This document shows, piece after piece, positions 55,129-64,000 of a DNA stretch of 64,000 nt (position 1 is its first letter; every line of letters starts with the position of its first letter). Origin of the DNA: Haemonchus contortus. Taxonomy: Eukaryota; Nematoda; Chromadorea; Rhabditida; Trichostrongylidae. The notes beneath the pieces were generated by a model. The model was not told where the DNA came from and searched no databases. It saw only the letters and a list, made by a program, of their open reading frames with translations. The stretch covers positions 36,930,468-36,994,467 of the forward strand of contig LS997563.1 in NCBI GenBank assembly GCA_000469685.2, read 5' to 3'. Position numbers and translations under genes: made by a program.

Positions 55129-56189
55129 AGATGACACGATATTCATTCGGCTAACGTTTCGGCCAGTCGCCTTCGTCGAAGCCTGGAAGCCAACAATCAT
55201 TTGAGACATCCAGACCCAACGACTTTCAGTCTCAGCTTAGTCCAAGTGTGGCCTATAGCTATCTAAGAAAGTATTGCAAGTTACAGTTACTACTAAATGA
55301 CTCTCGAATAAAGCTTTTGTTGATACCTACAGGAGATTACGTATGTAGCGCTGCAGATTTTGATAAACCATTTCCTTTCATATTATTTTCAATACCTTTA
55401 CAGCATATAACATATGAGAAAAGATGCTATGGACGCTTTGCGATTGATTAATCGTCAATCTCCTGCGAAAGCGAAATCTGAAGCATTGAAAAAAGGTTTG
55501 ATATTTCAGGAAGGGTCGTTGGGAAAGATCATTTCATAGGATTTGCTATTGAAATGAGGTATAGTGGAACTTCGAGGCAGCTTCATTATTGGTTTCCGAT
55601 TTTGATAATTTTTTAGCTGAACGATAGCTAGACTCGGTCCTGAATTTGATTCAACAATGGGTTCGACCTTCTTGTGCAGGACTCCTACGTGAACAATGGG
55701 CCTGATAATCACCATGAAAATGCTCCGGAACTTTCCTACGATTCACATATACGTCGTTGCCTTCCGAAAGCAAATTTGCCTTTCCACGAAACTGTGGCTT
55801 TTTATTTACGGCGCACTAGCTCGCTTGGCCAAAACGCGCTTAAAGCTGGATTGTACAAAATCAATCATCAATCAAAATCGATTATCTAACGTCATCACTC
55901 CTTTACTGCGGAAAAAGTGGGTAGCGTTTGAAGCTTGATTAATCGCTGCTTTTCAGGGCCTAAAATATGTGTCTGTCGGGGTAGACGACGATTATTTAGA
56001 CCACCTACGTAAATATTTTTAAGGAGCGGTAGGTAGAACTGTTTCAATCTCTCCCAATTCCATAAACGACCTTGAAAGCTTGCACTCAATACATGGAAAA
56101 TGGTCCCGTGGCGGTAACCTGTGATGGTCCAGCATGCTAAACTGCCAGTGTTTTGCCAGGAGCCACTTAAACAATTTACGAGCACGCCG
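55129..56189. other. No gene recognised
   Basis: Two overlapping plus frames (55674-55938) each encode 70-80 residues without motifs. Nothing else was identified. Confidence 0.4.
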
Positions 56190-56365
56190 GATTCGATTAA
56201 ATGGTACCAGATTCGCCCAGACGCCCATGGTACCAGAAAATAAAAGTTTGACTTGTACATCGGCTGGCAATCGCGAATCATTGCATGGGCCACATTTGCG
56301 TTCAATACGCCACTATACGGTTCCGAATCGAAGACGAATGCGGTGCGCATTCCTGAAAGGGGACT
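56190..56365 (+). repeat. tRNA-derived SINE, diverged body fragment
   Basis: The body motifs appear in order: ATGGTACCAGATTCGCCCAG, TTGACTTGTACATCGGCTGG, CATTGCATGGGCCACATTTG, ACGCCACTATACGGTTCCGA. The tRNA-like head to the left is unrecognisable. Confidence 0.7.
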
Positions 56366-56473
56366 GTATAATGGCAGGAGAATGTTCCCTTTATCTTTTA
56401 TTTCCCTTTTACATATCGCCTGTGGATGTGTAGTAAAAACGGTACCCTTTTGACCTATCCAGGAGCCGGCAAC

Positions 56474-56590
56474 GGGACCATACAGATTAGGGACCATATA
56501 GAAGAGTGAATACATACTAGAAGGGGACCAATTAGGTGGGTGACCATATAGAAAAGGGACCATATAAAAAGGGGACAATATAGAAGGGAC
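56474..56590 (+). repeat. Short tandem repeat, GGGACCATATAGAA units
   Basis: About seven imperfect units of 13-17 bases (one longer) start with GGGACCATA or a close variant. The long minus-strand frame here (55895-56593) is produced by this repeat and the SINE and is not a gene. Confidence 0.8.
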
Positions 56591-56837
56591 CACATAACTA
56601 TAACTAACTACATGAGCTCATAGCAAGCATGCTGTTCTGCCGGCCACAATAAAGCGGATAGAATGGGCAATCAGAAATTCCCATTGTCTGTAGTTGTTGA
56701 CAAATTCATTGTGAAGATTCAACATTTTAGTATGACTCGGAATTGAGTCGCTTTTATTGATTCATAAACTCACAGAATTCTTAAAGTGTTTTGTGAAGTG
56801 CCCAGTTTATTAACCTTCCACCTAGGGTTCATGAGGT

Positions 56838-56945
56838 CTAACATAGCAGCAGGCCTACACAATTGCATGCTATGCTAGCCAATGTAAAAGTCACTGTTGC
56901 CATCCTCTTAGACAAGTCTGGTGCTAGTTGTGCGACCTTGAAGAG
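56838..56945 (-). repeat. tRNA-derived SINE, old fragment
   Basis: GCCAATGTAAAAGTCACTGT and CATCCTCTTAGACAAGTCTG match the reverse of the SINE body with many substitutions, and a weak match extends to the left. Confidence 0.5.
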
Positions 56946-59100
56946 TGGAATGAATACGTAGTTAGCTCGAAGGGTTATCGGTGAAGAAGATTACTTATGG
57001 ACTGTATTTGTGCGAGCAGCACCACTTGAAATCATTGCATCGGCCTTCTCAACTTGTGTGGTGATTGGAAATCCACTAAATCTGCGTTCATGAGACGCTA
57101 GAGTTTACAAGCGCTAGTGTAAATTACAAAACGCCTCGGGGCAATGTTGTTGACCTCCACCCATTGTGCGCTTGAAACCGCCCCCACTTTGGAGGTTAGT
57201 GAGATTTTGTATGGACTCGTGAACTGAGAACGTCGTCACATTACTCATGGAATGGCACTGGTTTTCTTGTAGAAAAAGTGACAGAATTGAAGAAGCAAAG
57301 TGACAATGCCATGGTAATAACGATCCCTTCACTTGCTTACGAGATTGAGAAGGAAATGGAAGAAATGAGTCTTGGAAAGCTGATGAAAACCGTAGACAGT
57401 TGAGTCCTGCAGACAAGTGCCTTTAGTGCCTCCAGTATCTCGCTCGTAGACTGACATCTATCGGACTACATTCGTCGAGGTACTTGTGTTACTTCCACGC
57501 TGTTAAGGGAGCGCTTATCGTAGAAGCCCCGCTAACGTAGAATTGTGGAAGGCCTGTACCTTCAATGTTCCAACATGCTTCTCCGTCATTAACATGAGTT
57601 TCTCCCTGCTCTTCGCAACTGAAGGTAGATGAAGAAGGTAAATGGAATGATGTCATCGCGGTAATGGTTTTGTAGGTTAATTTCGAAGACTACTTGCTCA
57701 GAAGAAAAGATGGCTGGAATTACAGTGACACAGTCTTTCCAGTCCTACACTCTTCTGGGTGGCTACATATCTCTTCTCTGAACAGCTTCCACACAGACAG
57801 TGGAGATGGGCATCATTGTATGTAAGCCTCTCGAGCAATTTGACGGGTAGAACAATCACGCAAGTATGCCATTGATTTCGAATGGGTTTGAATGTTTGAA
57901 AGGCGTGCCGGCGTGCCGGTGGAGCTCATCTTGAATTGCATGAAATGGCCACCAATCGTTTACCACTGGCGAAATCTTATTCTCAAAAAAAAACCTTACC
58001 TCGATAGGATATTCGAGAAAACGATAGGATATTCGAGAGAAATAAATGGTAGAGGTTAGTCAGCATAAGTTCGTTGAGTGATTGTGTCCTCCGGCATATT
58101 GCATTCCCTCTGGTAAACCAAGGTAAACCAACTCTTCATGACATAGACTTGTGGCAATAAGGTATTGACTAGAAAGGCAACGAGTCTGACCTTTCCTAGA
58201 CCGGATCTTGCCGAGACCGGTCAAGTTGTCCGTGTCTTGATGAAGTGGTGTCAAAGTCGGTTGAAGGCTGGAACAATGATTTTAACACCGGTCGGTTTGA
58301 CAAAGAAGCTGATTTGCCGTTGACATTGACGAATCCAATTCAGCAGATCCTAAGATGACTGCTTTATGAAGAAAAAACTTTTCGTTCATGGCCAAAATTG
58401 GAAGGGATAGATTAGGGTGGTCTGAAGGGAGAAATCAGAAAATGCTGAGAATTGTTACATAACTACTGTTTATCCTGTTTACAAACACTGTGGCTCATCG
58501 AAAATGCAACTTAGGCTGGAAATCCGGTGAAAGGAAGTGAATCACTGGTTCTAGAAGAGAATGAAGACCAGTTCTTTTTCTGGAGAGATTGCACTCACAC
58601 TGGCGGTTCACCCTATAATTTGACCCGAAGAATCTCTAAATTCGCCGAATTCCGTGGGTGTGTGAGTTAGGAAGCTTTGTAGCGGTTTTCACTCGGCCGT
58701 TCCATTCGCCTAATCAAAGGAATCGTTTCCTTCAACCACTGCCACTATTCTACATCGAACGATGAGAATAGAAATCGTGGAAAATCGCTTGATAGTTCAA
58801 ATTCAGGGATAAAATTCATCATCATAGCCAGTAGGCTTTTGATTACCCTCGTCATGTTCACCTTGAAGCCAAGAACTGGAAAGCCACAAGGTAAACTTAG
58901 CCTCGGAGCGAGATGAGATGGCAATCAACTGTCACTCTCGGTGATTTCTCGCTCTCTCCCGCGCATCATAACGAGTCTATAGATTTCACTTTTCAGCCGA
59001 TCTCTGATGTTAAACTACAAGGGAACCGCTGATCAATTGCACTATTCTCACCCTTGTCGGGGGGCATGCCGTTGTAAAAATCCCTTGAAGTTCGGCATTT
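56946..59100. other. No gene recognised upstream of collagen 3
   Basis: Over 2 kb with only short frames (up to 100 codons, minus, 57114-57416) and no repeat match. It may include distal regulatory DNA for the collagen gene; I saw no repeated motif to support that. Confidence 0.45.
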
Positions 59101-59150
59101 GGACCGGTAAACCGATGTGGGGGGCGGGTCGATGCTGCCCCTATAAAAGC
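59101..59150 (+). promoter_or_regulatory. Core promoter of collagen 3: conserved block plus TATA box
   Basis: GGACCGGTAAACCGATG (59101-59117) is identical to the block of collagen 2 and is followed by a G-rich GGGGGGCGGGTCG stretch. CTATAAAAGC starts at 59141, exactly 37 bases before the ATG. Confidence 0.75.
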
Positions 59151-59177
59151 AACCCGAGGCCATTTGCAGATACCGGC

Positions 59178-60208
59178 ATGCATTCCTCCGATAGCATCGA
59201 CGAAAAGAAACTATGGCATGAGGCGGAGGGTCTCCGTCGCATTGCCTTCTTCGGCATTTGCATCAGGTCAATATATGCGCTTCATGATCTTATTTTTTCC
59301 TATATTTTCTCTTTCTTTACTTATCTATTGTAGATTTGGTTCGAATAAACTCTAATCGTTTCAGCACTGTCGCTACTCTGACCGCCATCGTTGCTATCCC
59401 AGCCCTGTACAACTACATGCAGCACGTGCAGTCTTCCCTACAGACCGAAGTAGATTTCTGTAAACACCGAACGAATGGTCTTTTCAACCAGTACGAGCGC
59501 ATGCAGCGGATCAAGGGAGTCCGAGGAGGGATCGTGAAACGTCAAGCCGGGTACGATTCACCAAGTGACTACCCAGCTGATGCTGGAGTACAAGGTGGAG
59601 CTTCCCAGCAAGGTGGATGCTGCAGCTGCAAATCAGGACTCGCTGGACCTCCTGGTCCACCAGGTCTTGACGGCCCAGATGGAAAGGATGGTCAACCAGG
59701 AGCAAATGGAGAGCCCGGTACTGATGCTGCACCTGATGCAGTGCCTACTGCTGATGACTTCTGCTTCGATTGCCCTGCTGGACCTCCTGGACCACCAGGA
59801 AATCCTGGACCCAAAGGACCCAACGGAAACCCTGGAGCCCCTGGACAACCCGGACCCGACGGCCAACCTGGACAGCCTGGACCTCCCGGACCACAAGGAC
59901 CACCTGGCGCTGATGGACAACCCGGTCAACCTGGTCAGCAAGGAGCACCTGGAATCGTTGAAGAGGTTGCTGTTCCAGATGGACCAGCTGGACCTCCAGG
60001 ACCACCAGGACCACCCGGACCTGATGGACAACCTGGAGCACCTGGCCAACCTGGACAGGATGGGCCTCAAGGACCACCCGGAGACGCTGGACGAGATGGT
60101 GCACCAGGAAACCCAGGAGCTCCAGGAGAACCAGGACCTCTCGGAGAGTCTGGTGCCGGAGGTGGTTGCGATCATTGTCCTCCTCCCCGAACTGCTCCTG
60201 GATATTAA
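59178..60208 (+). CDS. Cuticle collagen, 310 aa, two exons
   Basis: This is the paralogue of the collagen at 42775 and a secreted component of the cuticle. Exon 1 is 59178-59266, the intron 59267-59364 (98 bp, GT...GTTTCAG), and exon 2 59365-60208; the intron splits Ser30 (AG plus C). The N-terminal domain has LRRIAFFG (19-26), a hydrophobic anchor and [14 protein letters not shown] (60-73), and VKRQ (87-90) is a probable cleavage site. Cysteines at 115, 116 and 118 are followed by two Gly-X-Y blocks separated by CFDC, with the same single break [11 protein letters not shown] as its paralogue, and CDHC (298-301) with PPPRTAPGY at the end. A longer frame from 59336 is just the intron read through. 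AATAAA is at 60290. The main differences from the paralogue are the first ten residues and a three-residue deletion near residue 100. Confidence 0.95.
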
Positions 60209-60289
60209 ACCATCCAAATACCTAAGGGCTTTCATTTTCACTGCTTTTATACTCACGACCTCATGACTCCTGCCTTAATTATACAACAG

Positions 60290-60295
60290 AATAAA
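60290..60295 (+). terminator. Polyadenylation signal of collagen 3
   Basis: AATAAA lies 82 bases after the stop codon. The 3' leader-outs of collagens 2 and 3 share only ACGACCTCAT, so the 3' ends have diverged more than the coding parts. Confidence 0.7.
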
Positions 60296-62147
60296 AGATT
60301 TCAATAACTGTGTTTCTTGTTAACTTTAATATCGTGTTGCCTGTACTCCACTCGATCTTTGACCATCGGAAAAAGCCATGATAAGGTTCAAAATTTGGCA
60401 ATGAAGAACGAGGCGGGATCACAAGGCTAGGGAAGTGTCGGTACTAGCAGATTCTGTCCATGTGCCGGCTCTCTTGGATACCTGGTAATTTGAGTACCTT
60501 TGGAGGCAAGCACTCCTGCCACTTGGTGGGTGGGTATATTACAGTCAGAAACAATATCAATGAGTTCACGCCCGGGATAGACTTTCCCATTCCATCTCGT
60601 TTCTCATGAGGTAAATCAAGTAGTTAAAGGATGTCCACCGTCATTTGTAGGAAAAATGGGAGAACTTATCAGGAGCTCAATCTCTTATTTGACAATGCTA
60701 TACAAGGTCCCTCCTTTTGGAGAGACTTGCACAGCAATTCCTAAGTTTTTCCTGGAGTTAACAGAAGGCGTTTGTTCTTCTGCTGACCTCCAGCATGAGA
60801 AGATGAGGCTATTAAGAAAAGGGACTTTTCCTGGGTCTTTCCAGCTTGGAGTTTTCTCTCGGATCGGTAGCCGATTATTCTGACCGAAACGACCATAGTT
60901 CGATCGTAAAATTTTTCTCGTACGGCGGAATAGGTCCGTCGAGCGGCGCACCTCCGGTGTATTCAGAATTCATTTACATCTAGTTAGCCTATATCAGCGA
61001 TGTCCTCATCAGGGATGCGGCTTCTATAAATACAAACCATATAGCAAACAGTTATGAGGAGCTTCTCACAGGCTTCGGAAGTACCATAGAGCGGCTTCCC
61101 AAATTTTGCTATCGAATACGACATGATATGGTTGTCCCTTTCTTTTCTTTTTTTGATGATGTAATGAGTCTTCCGGATCTTAGCTGGAGTTCAACTCCCC
61201 TTGTAAGTGACCCACTGGACTCGCAATGATGAAGATCTTCGAGAAAAGTTTTTACAACCGTCCTTTGATATAACCCGTCTGCCCGTAAACGAGCGCACGA
61301 CATTCTCGCACCCTTTCCAACTGCACTGCATAGAATCAGCGCTGGAAAGGTCTTTGAGCTGTAAACTTTCGATAGTCCCCGACCAACGCTTCCCTTTAGT
61401 GGGAGGAACGTTTCAACTGTAGTGGTTCCTGACGTCTACTTGGCTTGTCTCCCGTAGAATGAAAAGATCAGGTGGAGTCGATGAAAAGAAGGTTGCACCA
61501 TTAGTAGAACTTTATTGCAAAACACAGTTACTCAGACAGAGCTCAAAATCCTACTTATCTGCTTCCCCTCTTAGCAACTAATTGTACACCACACCTCCCA
61601 AGAGCGTCAAATCAAAAGAAAACTCGTCAACTAGCACTATTTGTGATGTTTAAACCGACCAAGGGCGGTTTAATCTCTAGATAGGAAAGATATGGCTGCA
61701 TATGGGAACAAGTTTATATGTACAGTCGTAAACGGTTTCCAGCTGAATGCTTGGGCTTGACTGGGTATCATAGCGAAAGGGCTTGTACAACAAATCGAGG
61801 GCAGACATTTCCATATCCCTTTCCCAAATGATTTCACCAACCTATGAGGGCCATATCTAATTCTCCTCTTCAGGATAAGGCTCAGTTTGGAAGTTGGCCG
61901 TATCGAAAAGAAACTTTCAACATAATCGCCATGGAACCGAAACATGGCTAAGATGACTCTATTTTAAACACCATCCACCAAACCCATTTTCTTACAGCGA
62001 GGGAGCTCTCTTGTACAGCCTGTCGGCGTCAGAAAGCAGAACATTTCGATGCCCCATTAGCGTCTTCCGATTGATGGGCAATTTCTTTGAGACCCATTCG
62101 AGACTCCACTTGTTTTTTTCCGACAAGGAAGTGTGACTTTTATTTCT
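60296..62147. other. No gene recognised
   Basis: Frames of 60-91 codons on both strands lack motifs. The stretch is free of matched repeats. Confidence 0.4.
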
Positions 62148-62487
62148 TCTAAATTTCCATTTATAAAAAAAACCTATTCCTTACATTAACTGCCTTACAC
62201 TTAAAAAACATCAGAATGTCGTGCCTTTCCGGTTTTGGAGCACGACAACCTCCTTTCGTCGGCGTCAGAGACTGTCCTCACGTGATTTCCGAACATCCTA
62301 TAGCTGTCCATCAGTGTTGTCCTTGGTCCGTCTTTCAGACGTGCGCAGTCTGGGTTCATGCAATCTTCAAGGCTATCGCTAACCACTTTCGCCTGCTGTA
62401 CACTACGGCAGGTGGCCCATCGTAGACGCAAAAACTGCACAATTCAAGTCTAAACTGGCCTTTCGCTAGTTGTTCTTCCTCGGAACA
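62148..62487 (-). CDS. Possible last exon and 3' end of an unrecognised gene
   Basis: On the minus strand a 3' splice site GTATGTTTTCAG ends at 62488. The following frame encodes SEEEQLAKGQFRLELCSFCV and YDGPPAVVYSRRKWL and stops at 62358-62356. A second, overlapping frame (62443-62201) is also open, for 80 codons, and looks equally coding. An AATAAA on the minus strand lies at about 62155-62150, downstream of both stops. I cannot decide between the two frames and recognise neither; no upstream exon was located. Confidence 0.22.
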
Positions 62488-62656
62488 CTGAAAACATACC
62501 GATAAAACTGCCAAGTCGCTGGACAACGCTGTCACCGACTCATTACGAGTTTATCACCTTCTCTCTAGCGATGTTTTAAATAACAATCACGCATCTCCGA
62601 TCAGCATAGACTAAACTGAAACACTCGAGTACATCAAACACCGCCTTCGAGTTATC

Positions 62657-63152
62657 AAGGGCACAGTTAACGATAATTTTGAGGTATCCTTTTTAGACGA
62701 GAACCGAAATTAGAGGTTGAGAATAGTTCATATGTAATGACAGTAACGCCAAAATTCGCCGATTTTAAGAAAAAAGCTCTTCAAACAGGAGAAATAGAGG
62801 TTGGAGGAGAGGGAAATAACATCGAAGGGGTATTCGGACGAGATTCCAGGTGTTGCAACTGCGCAAAAAGCTGACTACATCAAGCCCGAACTGTACAGAA
62901 CTGCCTTTCACTGTCGTTATAGGTCATGACAAGCTATTTGAACTTTCTACATGGTCCCTTGTGAATGATGCAGCCTCTACAATGTCGGTTAAACTCGTCC
63001 GAGAATTACACGGGGCAATCTATGAGCCTTTATAACGCCCTATCTGGGCCGTTTCCACCCTGACAGCGCCGGATATGGTATACGAGGGCTCACAATTTAT
63101 TCTAGTAGGATATCTACCTCATAAGCCGTTCTTATTGTGAACTCTGCCTTTA
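62657..63152. mobile_element. TIR element, AAGGCAC family, about 495 bp
   Basis: The left end AAGGGCACAGTTAACGATAA and the right end, which in reverse reads AAAGGCAGAGTTCACAATAA, are diverged forms of the family terminus. The interior follows 34541-35027: GACTACATCAAGCCCGAAC, GAGCCTTTATAACGCCCTAT, then ATACGAGGG and CTCATAA. Divergence between the ends shows an older insertion than the one at 34541. Confidence 0.7.
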
Positions 63153-64000
63153 GCAGATGTTAACGGTATATTCTTCATATGTTGATGATAACTACACAAT
63201 GAGAGGCGATCTAGCTGCCGTTTACTGGGTAAGCTCAATGAGTAGAAAGGAGCACGTTTCGATAAGGCCAGTCTGACTGGGCGTAGATCCTTCATATAGC
63301 AAATTGTAAGTGGCATCATTTTGTGGCATATGTACCGACTTCTCATTCATTTTTCTTAATGGTCAAGGACAACATGGTATCGCTGCGAATCTTAGTCAAT
63401 CTCTTCAAAAATTAATTAGTTCGGAAATGTTTTTTCTGAGTTTCATCAAATTAGGACAGCTTTCAGTGTAAACGAGAGGTAAAATCTTGCAAATGGAAAT
63501 TTGAAGTAGAATCGGTAAAAGGATGAAAAGGAGCAGTTCAATGTAGAAAGAAATTAGACAAAGCAATAACAACTTCCAAGCAAAAAACCTGGAGTAGCAG
63601 CAGACCTGATCACAAGAGAATGCAGTCGATGCATTGAGAGATAATAGATGTAAAGGGATCCTTCCAGAACTCTGTGATTTGAACTATGAACAGGATCGAT
63701 TTGTAGTTTAATGAGAGAGATACTGTAGTATGTGACTTTAAGTGAACTTTATGAAAGGGGGGGGGGGTCGCTCGAAAAATATTTGGAGAAATTTCGCCGC
63801 AGTACAGGATCCTTTTACTTTCATTCCATTTATTGACCCAGACAATATTCCTCCGTGGGTGACAATCCATAACAAATGGACCGTTTCAGAGTTTAGAGTG
63901 TTTTGTGGCTAAATTCCATGGAAATATTCTATGAGGACACTACCCCAGGGTGTGTTCATAATTTCTGGCTGCCTCTCCTTTGCTTAATTGATTATTTAGT
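63153..64000. other. No gene recognised; includes a G11 tract
   Basis: A run of 11 G lies at 63757-63767. Frames are short and lack motifs. Confidence 0.45.

Noticed and set aside
55140..55190. Hammerhead ribozyme-like motif (minus strand, CGACGAAGGC...GGCCGAAACG)
   Set aside because: The invariant CUGA part of the core is altered and the cleavage-site strand does not pair correctly; I could not build a valid hammerhead.
55895..56593. 232-codon minus-strand frame
   Set aside because: It runs through the GGGACCATATAGAA tandem repeat and a SINE fragment, giving PFYMVP-type repeats; not a gene.
1..64000. CRISPR arrays, bacterial operons, rRNA genes
   Set aside because: No regularly spaced direct repeats, ribosome-binding-site-led gene runs or rRNA landmarks were seen; the sequence is eukaryotic in character.

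Overview
The window looks like nuclear DNA of a parasitic or free-living roundworm of clade V, most likely a strongylid such as a hookworm or a trichostrongylid. The evidence is three nematode cuticle collagen genes with short introns and TTTCAG-type 3' splice sites, matches to the nematode spliced leader SL1, and degraded transposons of types familiar in nematodes (RTE and CR1-like LINEs, a Tc5/pogo transposase, Ty3/gypsy gag and integrase, a mariner). The species is an inference and cannot be fixed from the window alone.

The only genes I can annotate with confidence are the three collagens: one on the minus strand (19973-20897) and two on the plus strand (42775-43809 and 59178-60208). The two plus-strand genes are close paralogues in tandem orientation about 16 kb apart. 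Their intron sits at the same place, and they share a 17-base promoter block at a fixed distance from TATAAAAGC and the start codon. The minus-strand collagen belongs to another subfamily: its intron is elsewhere and its N-terminal cleavage region differs. All three encode a Gly-X-Y protein with the usual cysteine knots and the same C-terminal tail, so they probably supply one extracellular structure, the cuticle, from hypodermal cells. Just upstream of the minus-strand collagen, and diverging from it, is a possible two-exon gene for a small secreted peptide (21460-21745). A few isolated exon-like stretches (6020-6225, 19533-19701, 62356-62487) may belong to unrecognised genes.

The rest is mostly repeats. 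0-12.4 kb: SINE copies, a broken Ty3/gypsy-type gag and integrase on the minus strand, and a 1.27-kb mariner with perfect ends and a ruined transposase. 13-19 kb: a large composite satellite-like block (lead segment, TATCAG array, 143-bp tandem units, CA tract), into which a fold-back MITE has inserted. 19-24 kb: collagen 1, the peptide candidate and a young SINE. 25-31.3 kb: a CR1-like LINE remnant directly behind an SL1-like sequence, a Tc5/pogo-type transposase remnant, a 7TM-receptor-like fragment and a TTAA-flanked MITE. 33-40 kb: TIR elements of a family starting AAGGCACAGTTCACG, an RTE 3' end and long G tracts. 42.7-44 kb: collagen 2. 45-57 kb: more SINEs (one carrying a MITE with a 9-bp target duplication), fold-back MITEs, an LTR-like segment and a reverse-transcriptase fragment. 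59-60.3 kb: collagen 3. 60.3-64 kb: mostly unassigned, with one more TIR element.

The central repeat observation is a tRNA-derived SINE of about 300 bp with A and B boxes and at least eleven copies of different ages here. It serves as a landing site for other elements and gives a relative insertion order.
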